Positions 10,417 to 22,300 of a DNA stretch of 64,000 nt are shown piece after piece (positions within the stretch are counted from its first letter, which is position 1; each line of letters starts with the position of its first letter). This stretch comes from Cranoglanis bouderius. Taxonomy: Eukaryota; Chordata; Actinopteri; Siluriformes; Cranoglanididae. A model generated the notes under the pieces. The model saw only the letters and a program-made list of their open reading frames with translations, was not told the DNA's origin and did no database searches. Location: contig CM042547.1 of the NCBI GenBank assembly GCA_023630585.1, positions 4,631,368 through 4,695,367 of the forward strand, read 5' to 3'. A program made the position numbers and the translations under genes.

Positions 10417-11828
10417 GTATGTGAAAAGACTCGACGTGTTGTTTCACACCACTCATTTGGTAGAAGATGAAAAGCGCGTACACTGGCTGTGAGCATGCGG
10501 GCTGTGTTAGCTATTTGTGTTAGCATTGCTAAGTGGAGCTAGCAGCACCAGGAATTAGTGCGCTGGAGAGAGCCGAGTACAGCTCAGGGACTTGGACTGA
10601 ACAAAGCGAAAACCTACAAAGTTGCGTGCTGGTAAGTTTTGTTCTGGTTGCGTCCGTTAGCTGGTGATTTTACACGTCTTTTGGTGCTGGGAGGTTTGGG
10701 GTCAGGTTTAGGAAGTTAAGGTTTAGAAAATGGGGCTGTGAACCGGAGGCCAACTCACCGGGCCGCTTTCACCCACCCTTTAGTAATGTAGTCTTCTGGC
10801 GTAAACGCATCGCTATCTTTGTAACGGCCAGGGCTGAAAAAAATAATAATAATACAATCTCATAGCCAACGGCAACCGCAGTGGATTTATTAGCGCTTGA
10901 GGCTAAAGTGCATGTTCATAATGCCTGCGCCTTTACTCTGTTCTCCTGGTGGCTTACTAAAAGCACCGTGGTTACTAATGAAGCTTTTTCCTCAATAATA
11001 TGACTATCATAACTTGGGATGTTTCTCTGCAGACTGAGTTTCTGTAACCCCCCCGGCACAATGTTTACTGAATCGTATTTGCCTCAGGTATCCAGCCAGA
11101 GGTAGAAAACCTGACCACATTTGTTTTGTCGCGCCATTTACAGTCAAATCAATGGACGAGTTGCAGAAAACAGCGTCAAGAAGCACTTAGGCCTTTAACA
11201 AATACACTTCTATAGCAGCTAGAGTCAGGGGCATTCCTGCATCAGTCACCACAAGCAGGGACGGCTCAAAGGTGAATAATCTTCTCTTTCTGCTGTAATA
11301 AGGGACACACTGAGGTCTGTATTATGTCATTACTTCCTTGTCTAAGTAAAGAGTTGTTCAGAAAAGAGTCAGGGGAAGAAAGAAAAAAAACCCTGTTAAC
11401 AAGGAAGTAGGTGAAAGAAGTATATTTGACCAAGAGGCAAACAAGACATGGCATGCTTTCTGGCACTACTGATATGTGTCTATTATAGAGTAGTTGTTAT
11501 AAGAGAGCGCACTGGCCGTCCTTGGTGAAGGGGTATTGACTTCGGCTTGTCCCCTAGGGGCACTAGATCAACACTGGCGATTGCTTGAATGTTGATTGGG
11601 AATATGTTGGTATTGTGATTGGCTCGTGCGTTTGTGAGGCAGACGTGCTAGAAAACGGGTAACGCGTTAGCTTCAAGCTTGGGTAAGCTCGAGTCTCGAC
11701 CCCCTCCTCACCCATCATAGACCTCTTGATGATTGTAGTATTGAGGTCATTTATACACATGTTTAAAAAGCTTCTGTTGTCCAATACCTAAAATGGTGCA
11801 GATACCCAAATGTGCACACATTAAACCT

Positions 11829-12298
11829 ACACTTTATGGCCAGAAGTATCTGTTGCCACAAAGTTGTGTAGGACACATGCGCACGCACACACAGTTGTAT
11901 AGAATGTCTTGTATGTTTTCTGTAGCATTACAATTTCCCTTCACTGGAGGGAAGACCCAAACCTGGTCCAGCATGACAATGCACAGAGAGAGCTCCAGAC
12001 CTGATTGCGCCAAAGTTGAAGTGGTAGAACTTGCGTGTCCTGCACTGAGCACTGACCTCAACCCCACTGAACACCGACTGCACCCCAGACCTCCTCGCCT
12101 GACCTCATTAATGCTCTTGTGTCTGTATGAACATAAATCACCCCAAACCGGCCAAGCTCCAAAATCTAGTGGAAAGCTTTCCCAGAAGAGTGGAGGTTAT
12201 TACAACATCAAAGGGGGACTAAATCTGGACTGGGATGTTCATCAAGCACATACGGGTGTGGTGATATGGTGTCCACAAACTTCTGGCCATATAGAGTA
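11829..12298 (+). mobile_element. Tc1-like relic, 'TATGGCCAAAAGT' end family, copy 3
   Basis: Inverted ends 'ctttatggccagaag' and 'cttctggccatatagag', each next to TA. The interior retains eroded transposase-like words on the plus strand, such as LSTDLNPTEHRLHPRP, comparable to the Tc1 DLNPIEH motif. Non-functional. Confidence 0.65.
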
Positions 12299-12880
12299 GT
12301 GTCTAGTGTCACTCAAACCCAGAACCCTTCCAACACCACGCTTCATCCCATCCACTACCACCTGCAAGTAAAGGTTATCTGGAGCTGCCTTGATTGTGGC
12401 TTGAAGTCAAACTCTGCGCTTATCGTATCTGGTTTTCTGAAGGTGAAACGAGCTGCTTCCCCTAATTCATCTTGTAGAATTTCTTTCAAGGAGCATCTCA
12501 AAACTTCCATGAACAGTTGAGTGTCTTATCCTGATGCTCTCTCTGCTATATGACCAGTCACTTAGGAATAAACCCTTATTGAAAATAAGGACAAAATAAT
12601 GACAGGATGGTGTTATTCCTTCAGCTGTCTCTCTTTTTTTCCCTCTCTTTCTGCTGATGGTAAGACAAAAGAAATGCAGCTTGTTAAGTTACTGAGAAAC
12701 CCCTAATTCCATCCTGAAGACTTTCCACTTGTCAGAAGACTTACTTACAGCTTTATCTCAGACTGTTCGAAAGTACTGACACTGGAGACTCCTTCTAATG
12801 TTGCGAAATATAAAGAGAGAGGTTGTGGCCCTATGGAGACGTATAATACAGAATCTTGCAGTTAGTTTGAAGTGGTGTTA

Positions 12881-13258
12881 CTAGGGCTGTGTCGTATCTT
12901 CTCGTCCATGATATACCTGCACAATTCCTCCCCATGATAAGAATTTGTCATCTCACAATATCGACGATGTAGTTGATGTGTTCATGCGCTGCATGGATGT
13001 GGATCGCATAGAGATCAGATGTGAAATTGGTGTCTGATTTGTAAAGTGTGCCAAAAGTCTGTATCAAGAAAAGGTGCGAACACATCGAATTCCTTCCACC
13101 ACCTCAAGGAAAAACACCCACCACTGTATGCTGATGTGACCAAAAAAAAAAAAAAAAAGATAGTGTTGGATGTTACTATTTTCATATCATTTATATCATT
13201 AGCACAAAAATACCATGAAATATCGTAATAGTTTTGAGTCTACATCACCCATCCCTAG
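12881..13258 (+). mobile_element. hAT-type relic with BED zinc-finger fragment
   Basis: Ends 'ctagggctgtg' and 'cacccatccctag' form a short imperfect inverted repeat. The frame at about 13020-13135 reads KVCQKSVSRKG...SNSFHHLKEKHP, a BED-type zinc finger (C-x2-C ... H-x4-H) as found at the N-terminus of hAT transposases. It then runs into an A tract. The rest of the transposase is absent, so this is an internally deleted copy. Confidence 0.6.
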
Positions 13259-15076
13259 TGGTTACTTTTTGGTTCTTTTGAACAGATGTACATTTGTATG
13301 CTCTTTGTGTGACCTCAGTCAACCTCCTTTCTCATTTTCCCACCAAACCCTCACTTTAAACCCCTTTGGTTAATAAGATGTAGGTTTGAGCTTTAAGGTA
13401 AAAGCTTTAAGAAATCATTTTTGCTTTTTTTTTTTTTTTTTTTTTTTTTTTTTCCCTTACCAGTCAATGTCTGGGCTCTGATACTGGTACAAGACAACTT
13501 TCACTTTCAGTTCTCACCCAAGGAGCACATGTAGTTTCGTATTCTTGTTAAGCACTTCATAGGAGAGCTCATCTTTTTGTGTGTGTGCAGTGTTGGGCAC
13601 TTAGTTTGGTCATGTGAATGTTTGCTCACCTCATTGTGGTGCTTTATTGCTGGCCATTGACCTTACAGTACAGTGCAATGTTTTGCAGTTCAACATTGTT
13701 ACATAACTCTGCTGAAACAACCCACTTTTGATTGGTATTGCTGTTTTGTTTTGTGTGTTGTATGGGTATTTGCAGGAAAATTGGGTTCGTGGCCTATAAA
13801 TATACGATGAATTATCTATCATCTTGGGGTGGACAAATCATAAATTCATTATCTAGCCCACTGGCCAAGTAAAAGCTACCCAGTGTGCCACCCAGTCGTA
13901 GGATTTGGTTGGCTGGAAACCTAAGTGAATATGCTAAAATGTGGTAGCAAATTTAATAATGCAATAACATACATTGAGCTAGTTTGCTAATTGTGCATTG
14001 AATCAAAGGTTCTAATGTAGCATGTCGTATTTGTGATCGTCAGCATTCCAGCTATGAGATGTGATGTTCTGTTTTTGCACCTTACATGAAAAATATTATT
14101 CGTGTCTAACCAGCATCTTTATATTTTCTTGGCATGTTTAACTGTGTGCAGGAAAGTGTGCTGGACTACTTTTTTTTTGCGCTCTCTGTCTATTTATACT
14201 TCTCCTGATTTTGAAAAGATCATCTGTCGCCCGTCTTTGTCGTCTTATTAATTTTCTTAGTAAAAACTGTTCCAGCAGATGGCCCCTTGGCCGATGTGTG
14301 TCGTTCAGACGGTGGTGGGATTCAGAAACGGTAGCTTGCAATATTTACCATTACAACATTGGGCTGCGTTTGCATCCCTGTGACGTGCGTGAAGTTTAAA
14401 CATGCACACCAAACGATAACTTTCATTTGTGAAAAATAATGAGGTTTTTTTTTTTCTTGTCTAATTGTTAAACCTACTTGTCTGCCAGACAACTATGGAT
14501 TAAGAAAATGAATTACCTGGACACAATCTGCCCGGGCTACTAATATGTCCCCCAGTGCAGCTGCGTGCAGAGTGTTTTTTGGTGCTTCAACATTTAACAT
14601 TTTTGCAAATGACTTTTATATTTGGTGTTTACATCTTTGTTGGTTGTAAAAGATTGCTGTTAGTTTTTCTGGTGGTGGGTAGACTTGCACCTGTTATGAT
14701 GAGGTGATCCTCTTGCCCCATGCTCGTCTTTAGTTCCTCTGTGTTCCTGATGACGCATCATCCATTTTGACTGGGACCCCTGTGATTTACAGACCCATCA
14801 CCCTGTCCCTTCAGCATGAAATGCGTCACTGCTTTATAGTGATTTAAAGCTGCAGATCTTTGTAGCCACATGTTTGATACTAACCTAGCTTACTCTTCTC
14901 TCTGTAGCAAGGAAAGTTGTTGTAATTTGGAAATAACTTGGGCATAGTTAACTACCGAGCGAAGAATAAAAGCGTGGTCACCCAGCTTGACAGCTTTTAG
15001 TGTAGTAATATGCCATTGAGAGAATTTTTTCCTAGGCATTCAATCATTTCATGTTTTTGCAAACTCACACTTGCTC
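13259..15076. other. Intron 1 interior, no feature recognised
   Basis: Apart from a T homopolymer at 13423-13453, no repeat ends, exons or RNA genes can be supported. Confidence 0.4.
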
Positions 15077-15084
15077 AGGTTTGT
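15077..15084. repeat. 8-bp target duplication (left)
   Basis: AGGTTTGT, matching 16012-16019. Confidence 0.8.
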
Positions 15085-16011
15085 ACGGTGGCCGGGAAGT
15101 GCAAAACAAATCGCAAATATGAAAACAAAACAGCAAATTATAAACACAACGGCAAATCCGAAAACAAATTAACAAGTCAGAAAACACAGTAAGTCAGAGA
15201 AAACAAAAAAGGTGGGTATATTTTGTGAATGGATTACTTACAGCTGATTGGATGACACATCTGTCAATCAAGATGTACAGCAGGCTGCCGCAGTACTGCA
15301 AAGTCAGTTGGTGTGTGCATATGTTTTGTCCGTACTGCGGTTAAAATAAAAATTTAACAGATCTACGACGGGTCCTCTGATCCGTCCCCTGTGGGTTAAT
15401 TTCTTGCAGAAACCGCATGACATCACGTTTTACATGCAACTTGTGTTTCTGCTGAAGCACTAACCACATTGTCCGGTAGCAGAACAACTGTCCTGGTCCA
15501 TGCAGCTCTGCTCTTATAGCAATCCTTACTTCATTTAATGGGGAATAGTTTTTTTTTTTTTTTTTTCTTCTAAACAGAGCTGCATCCTATAGAGAGTGCA
15601 AGCTAATCATTGTCATGGTATGTTAACACCATATCCAAAATCATGGCATTTGAATGTCCTTCCTCAAAGTAGCACTGAATAAATTCCATTTTTTCCTTTC
15701 TTGCCAATGTAAATGTTTATTTTATAAGATTTAAAGTTTCAGTATGGACAAAAATGGTTTAAAGTAAACACAGAAGTCCACTAATGTACAAGAAACAGTT
15801 GTTTACAATTTCTTACTTCCTGTATATCATGATCGACAGATGTGTTGTCCAATCAGCGGTAAGTAATCTATTCGCAAAATATACCTACCTTTTCTGTTTT
15901 TTCTGACTTGTCATTGTTTGCTGCCTTGTTAGTTTGTTTTTAGATTTGCCATTGTGTTTATAATTTGTTTTGTTTTCATATTTGTGATTTGTTTGACTTC
16001 TCGGCCACCGT
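15085..16011. mobile_element. Foldback hAT-type element with 8-bp target duplication
   Basis: The element starts ACGGTGGCC and ends GGCCACCGT. The inverted arms are long (about 200 bases each, 15085-15290 and 15820-16011) and match closely. AGGTTTGT is present on both sides (15077-15084 and 16012-16019), an exact 8-bp duplication typical of the hAT superfamily. The 0.5 kb between the arms has no transposase frame, so the element is non-autonomous. Confidence 0.85.
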
Positions 16012-16019
16012 AGGTTTGT
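16012..16019. repeat. 8-bp target duplication (right)
   Basis: AGGTTTGT, matching 15077-15084. Confidence 0.8.
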
Positions 16020-16136
16020 GTCATGTACTCCTACGACTTAGAGAAAACACATAACTTCTAACCCTCTGACTCAGCTTTAATCCATGGTAGAGGAACATCA
16101 ACCACACTGTTTCTTCCCCCCCTCTCGACTGGACAG

Positions 16137-16307
16137 GAGCCTGGTTCTGAGGGGTGAGACCGGAGGACCAGACTCAATGAGTTTCCAGCGAAATGTCAGA
16201 GAAGTCAGGGCAGAGCACCAAGGCAAAGGATGGCAAGACCAAGTATGCAACCCTTAGCCTCTTCAACACTTACAAGGGCAAGTCTCTGGAGACCCAGAAA
16301 ACTGCAG
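16137..16307 (+). CDS. prrc2c: prrc2c exon 2 (start codon exon; CDS from 16193)
   Basis: Acceptor GGACAG|GA at 16136/16137. Bases 16137-16192 are 5' UTR. Residues 1-38 begin MSEKSGQSTKAKDGK and include KYATLSLFNTYKGKSLE, the start of the BAT2_N domain. Donor GCAG|GTATGG; the exon ends after the first base of codon 39. Confidence 0.97.
16177..16257 (+). promoter_or_regulatory. prrc2c: Upstream ORF overlapping the prrc2c start
   Basis: An ATG at 16177 opens a 27-codon frame (including stop) that ends with TAG at 16255-16257. It is one frame off the main ORF and overlaps its first 65 bases. Its context is weak (T at -3, A at +4), while the main ATG at 16193 has a purine (G) at -3. It is the only ATG I find in the predicted leader (about 10040-10416 joined to 16137-16192). 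Ribosomes that start here cannot reach the main start except by reinitiation. Confidence 0.6.
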
Positions 16308-19300
16308 GTATGGCAGCACCCAGAAAGGACCCCTTTCTAAAAGAAAGCCTCCATGTTTGTTCTGTCTAGTATGATTTATGTTTTATAGTTAAAATGTCTG
16401 TGCCAAGGTTAAGGTTGAGCCACTCATTGTTACAGCAAGTGCTGCTTATCTGAGCAGAAGGTGAGGTGCTGGCTAGGAAGTCTGTCACCACCATGCATTC
16501 CTATGAGCTTTAAGTGAGAGTGCAATAGAGTACTGTGTTCTATGTGAGCTTTTGTGTGTCCATCATAATTGCTTCCCCTGGGCATGTCTTTATGTTGTTA
16601 GGATTAACTTCACAGCTTTTTACTGTATGTGTAGCTTGACTTGAAATCAACTCCCCTCCTCAACAACTCTTTTCTTTCCCATTTTCCTCAATCTCTTGCA
16701 CTTTATTCCCTTTTAGTTGCTGCCAGACATGGGCTCCAGAGTTTGGGCAAAGTTGCGGTCAGTCGGCGTATGCCCCCTCCAGCCAACCTGCCCAGTCTGA
16801 AGGCTGAGAACAAAGGCAATGATCCCAACGTCAGCATCGTTCCCAAGGACGGCAGTGGCTGGGCCTCGAAACAGGACCAGGCTGGAGACGAACGGTACAT
16901 CATACTTTATTATCTCCCCCAGAACACCCCCACCCCCACCCCCCAGTAAAATTTGGTTTGTTGGAGGATTTATAGGGTTCATATTGCAGACTATTGTAAT
17001 ATTGGTATTCAGAGGCCAATATTGTGGTGATAATTAACCCAACACCATATTGTGCTGCCCTTGGATGGATGTGCACACACAAGCGACTGTTTAAACATCT
17101 GATTATCGTAACCTCATCATTATTCCCCTCTTGTGAAAACTCCTGGCACATGTCTTTCATTTCTCAATGATTATTTATTATTTTTATTATTATTTATTTT
17201 TCTGAAAATAATGTTTATTAAGCAGAATTACTATTTAAAATTTCTAGGCAATATTCATAGAATATCTGCCTTCAACAGACTCGAGAAAAATGACCTATAT
17301 GGCACAAAATATTAAACCCTTAATCAGCATGTGTAAATTTTAATGTAATGTAGTTAATTACAATCATTTTCCATACTAATGCAATTTGTAAAAAATAATG
17401 TAGAAACCTCTATTCAAGGCAGAATCTTTAATGAATGTCTTGAACACTCTTAGAAAAAAGGTACTAAACTGTATTTTTCTTTGTTACTGGATCTTTTGTA
17501 CCCTTAGTAATCTTTTACTTGGAAAGGTGCATGGAGTGTACCTTTTAAAGTACTACTCTAAAAGCTAATTAATGTGGTCCTTAAGATCCAATTATGTACC
17601 TTAAGTCATTTTAAAGGTACTCTACATTCCAATTACCATGTAAAAGATGGACACTAAAGGTAAAATAGATGTACAGTATCTCACAAAAGTGAGTACACCC
17701 CTCACATTTTTGTAAATTTTCTTTTCATGGGACAACACTGAAGAAATGAGACTTTGCTACAATGTAAAGTAGTGAGTGTACAGCTTGTATTACAGTGTAA
17801 ATTTGCTGTCCCCTCAAAATAACTCAACACACAGCCATTAATGTCTAAACCGCTGGCAACAAAAGTGAGTACACCCCTAAGCGAAAGTGTCCAAATTGGG
17901 CCCAATTAGCCATTTTCCCTTCCTGGTGTCATGTGACTCGTTAGTGTTACAAGGTCTCAGGTGTGAATGGGGAGCAGGTGTGTTAAGTTTGGTGTTATCG
18001 CTCTCACACTCTCTCATACTGGTCACTGGAAGTTCAACATGGCACTTCATGGCAAAGAACTCTCTGAGGATCTGAAAAAAAAGAATTGTTGCTCTACATA
18101 AAGATGGCCTAGGCTATAAGAAGATTGCCAACACCCTGAAACTGAGCTGCAGCACGGTGGCCAAGACCATACAGCGGTTTAACAGGACAGGTTCCACTCA
18201 GAACAGGCCTCGCCATGGTCGACCAAAGAAGTTGAGTGCACTTGCTCAGCATCATATCTGGAGGTTGGCTTTGCAGAATAGACGTATGAGTGCTGCCAGC
18301 ATTGCTGCAGAGGTTGAAGGGGTGGGGGGTCAGCATGTCAGTGCTCAGACCATACACCGCACACTGCATCAAATTGGTCTGCATGGCTGTCGTCCCAGAA
18401 GGAAGCCTCTTCTAAAGATGATGCACAAGAAAGCCCGCAAACAGTTTGCTGAAGACAAGCAGACTAAGGACATGGATTACTGGAACCATGTCCTGTGGTC
18501 TGATGAGACCAAGATAAACTTATTTGGTTCAGATGGTGTCAAGCGTGTGTGGCGGCAACCAGGTGAGGAGTACAAAGACAAGTGTGTCTTGCCTACAGTC
18601 AAGCATGGAGATGGGAGTGTCATGGTCTGGGGCTGCATGATTGCTGCCAGCACTGGGGAGCTACAGTTCATTGAGGGAACCATGAGTGCCAACGTGTACT
18701 GTGACATACTGAGGCAGAGCATGATCCCCTCCCTTCAGAAACTGGGCCGCAGGGCAGTATTCCAACATGATAACGACCCCAAACACACCTCCAAGACGAC
18801 CACTGCCTTGCTAAAGAAGCTGAGGGTAAAGGTGATGGACTGGCCAAGCATGTCTCCAGACCTAAACCCTATTGAGCATCTGTGGGGCATCCTCAAACGG
18901 AAGATGGAGGAGCGCAAGGTCTCTAACATCCACCAGCTCTGTGATGTCATCATGGGGGAGTGGAAGAGGACTCCAGTGGCAACCTGTGAAGCTCTGGTGA
19001 ACTCCTTGCCCAACAGGGGCAACAGGCAGTGCTGGAAAATAATGGTGACCACACAATATATTGACACTTTGTGCCCAATTTGGACATTTTCACTTAGGGG
19101 TGTACTCACTTTTGTTGCCAGCGGTTTAGACATTAATGGCTGTGTGTTGAGTTATTTTGAGGGGACAGCAAATTTACACTGTTATACAAGCTGTACACTC
19201 ACTACTTTACATTGTAGCAAAGTGTCATTTCGTCAGTGTTGTCCCATGAAAAGATATAATAAAATATTTACAAAAACGTGAGGGGTGTACTCACTTTTGT

Positions 19301-22300
19301 GAGATACTGTATGCTTGCGTGTACCATCCCAGTGACAAGGAATGGTACAGTTTACCACTCGTTTTTTACGAGGTTTCCATATCTTTATAATTATTTCATG
19401 AGGCTGAAGTTGGCTTCTTATTCGCCAGTCTCTTATTCTGAATTTCCGCTCCACCTTAACAGGCACCTGTACAGTGGGTATAGAAAAGAATCACCCCCCT
19501 TTAAAATAATCACATTTTGTTGCTTTTCAGCCTGCAATGAAGACACACAGTTTTTGTTTTATCCAGCTGTATTTACTCAGTGCAACTTATAACATCCAAG
19601 TGAAAGATATAACACCAACATGTCAGAAATTTAAAAAAAAAAAAAAAAAAACAGAATCACTGAGTTGGAAAAAGGATCACCCCCCTCCTAAAAATGACTT
19701 GTAAACTCAATCAGGTGTAGCTAATCAACTTCTCAGTGGCACACAAAGCCATTTGGCTTTCAACTGTGATCAGCTGTGGTCATTTTGATTAGCTCAGCAT
19801 GAAAAGAGCTTTCCTGGAGCATTTTGTAGTACAACTGAAGCAAACAATCAACTATGGGTGTCAAGGCACTGTCAAAAGATCTCTGGGATAAAGTTGTGGA
19901 CAGGCACAAGTCAGGAGATGGATACAAAAAAATTTCAAAGGCTTTATCAATGCCTAGAAGCACAGTGAAGTCTATTATTAAGAAGTGGAAGGTATTTGGT
20001 ACAACACAGACCTTCCCTGGATCAGGACGTCACTCCAAACTGGATGAAAGAGCCAGGAGGAAACTGGTCAGAGAGGCTACCAAGAGGCCTACTGCAACTC
20101 TGAAGCAGTTGCAGGAATTTATGACAAAGAGTGGTCATTGTGTGCATGTGACAACAATATCACAAATTCTCCACAAATGTGGCTTGTATGGGAGGGTTGC
20201 AAGAAAAAAGCAACCCACGACTGAGCTTTGCCAAAACGCACCTTGAAGATTCTGAGGCCACATGGAAAAAGGTGTTATGGTCAGATGAGACTAAAATTGA
20301 ATTATTTGGCCTCAACACCAAACAATATGTCTGGCGGAAATCCAAAACAGCTCACCATCCAAATAACACCATTCCTACAGTAAAGCATGGAGGTGGTAAT
20401 ATCCTGTTATGGGGGTGTTTCTCTGCAGCAGGGACTGGAGCATTTGTCAGGATAGAAGGAAAATGGATGGGGCAAAATACCGGCAAATTCTTGAGGAAAA
20501 TCTGCTGCCTTCTGCCATAAAGTTGTCATAAAAACTGTGTCCGTCTTCATTTCAGGCTGAAAAGCAACAAAATGTGATTATTTTAAAGAGGGGTGATTAT
20601 TTTCTATACATGTAGATGCCACCTTCTGTATACACTGTAGATGCCACCTTCATATGCACTCGCTCACTGTACCACTTTTTTTTAAAAACTGAGCAATGGG
20701 GGAAATCTGCTTTTTTTTCTGTCATCTCTTCATTCACAAATTAAATTTGACTAGCATTTGATATACAGCATAACACTATGATATTCCTCAAGTCAGTAAG
20801 ATTTGCCAATTTGAGGTGTTCTTTTGGATTACCATGACCATCTGCAAGGTAGCCAAAATATACCCATACCTCACTTCTTGACCCCATCTTTTCGACAAGC
20901 TGTGGACATGGATTCGCTTCAGCCATGCTTTTATCACATTATACTGTATGTGGTTTGCGTTGCTGTGCACTTTTGATTAGCAGAGTGTGTAACGTGATTC
21001 ACCCAGGAAAAACTGTGGTGCTGTAATGAAATAAAGAACCGAAAGTATTGGAATCAAAAAAGTACTGAAGTTTCAATTCACCGTGCAACCCTAATCCAGT
21101 GATCTTCATGACAGCATGGCGAGCAAAATTTACAATAGCAATTACAGAGCAATATTAACTTTTATGTCTTCAAAAAAATCAAATCCGTGATAAATCATTT
21201 GGGATCAATGTAGTACAAATAGACTTTACAAAATCAATCCTGTTGTTGGTAGAAAATGTTGTTTCTACTTGGATAATCGCTGGGACCATATCATCTCCAT
21301 CTGTTGCCGAATAGGCCACTCCAGACTCACTCAAGTTTTCGTTAACTGGTGAAGATCCTCCTTTATGCCCATTATGCCAAAGTCCAATATCTTTGAGGCA
21401 TATTTTAATGGACTGTGATGGTTTCAACTCCTCTAGGATTTTTTAAATTCCTTTTTGTCTCGTCTCTTTTATTCAAGCCATCCTTCCTCCATCTATCCTG
21501 TCTTTGTTATATGTATAACCTCTAATGATTTGTGTTTGTAGGCAGCAGGAGACTCCTCCTCCACAGCCAAAGCCCCCTGTCCCTCAGGTGTCTGAAAATC
21601 CTCTGGGCAGCCGCTCCTGGGCCAATAACAAGCAGTCCGGGCCAGCTGATGGTTAGGCACAGCACACACACTGCTTCTGTAGAGTGCTGATTAATATTTT
21701 TCCTATTCAATGCACAGAAAATTGTCAAACAGTTATCTCTGTAACTCTTGCTGAAGTTTTATAAGACTTGTTTAAAAAAAAAAAAAAAAAAAGATTTTTA
21801 GAATGTTAAGTATACTCTCTTCCTGACCATGGATTTGACCCTGTGAATTGAATGAAAATGTGTTGTTCGCTTTAAGTAGGAACTCCAAGGGTAAGCAGCC
21901 AATTCCATCAGGAGTTCCCCAGCCTGCAAGCAGCGGGTGAGGCAGAGAAATCAGGCGAGCAGGAGGAAGAGCCTTACGGACCGGGCCCCAGCCTCAGACC
22001 TCAAAGTAAGAAAAACAGACCTTCCTGATTGTGATGAAATCTTTGGTGTACGTTTCAACATTAATGTTAAAACTATAAAATGCCTTCTATTTAATTTCCC
22101 TTAATCAGTCTTTCTCTTTTCCTCTCCACAGATGTAGGCAGCTGGCGGGAAGGTGGCGGTAGAAACCTGAACGTGGCTTCGGGCCCTTCTGAGATGGACA
22201 GCAAGGCTCCAGAGGAGGCAGGACTGGGTCGTGGCACTCCGTCCCCAACGGGAGACGTGGATGTGGCAGGGAAACCCTCCACTGGGGAAGGCAGGGAGAA

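Larger units (their letters stand above)
10417..16136 (+). other. prrc2c: prrc2c intron 1
   Basis: 5.7 kb intron between the untranslated leader exon and the start-codon exon. It contains the Tc1-like relic at 11829-12298, the hAT relic at 12881-13258, long T tracts (13423-13453 and 15549-15566) and the foldback hAT element at 15085-16011. I see nothing else supportable. Confidence 0.55.
16895..21541 (+). other. prrc2c: prrc2c intron 3
   Basis: 4.6 kb intron containing two Tc1 elements of different families (17674-19309 and 19472-20612), both in the gene's orientation. No other feature in 16895-17670 or 20615-21541. Confidence 0.6.
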
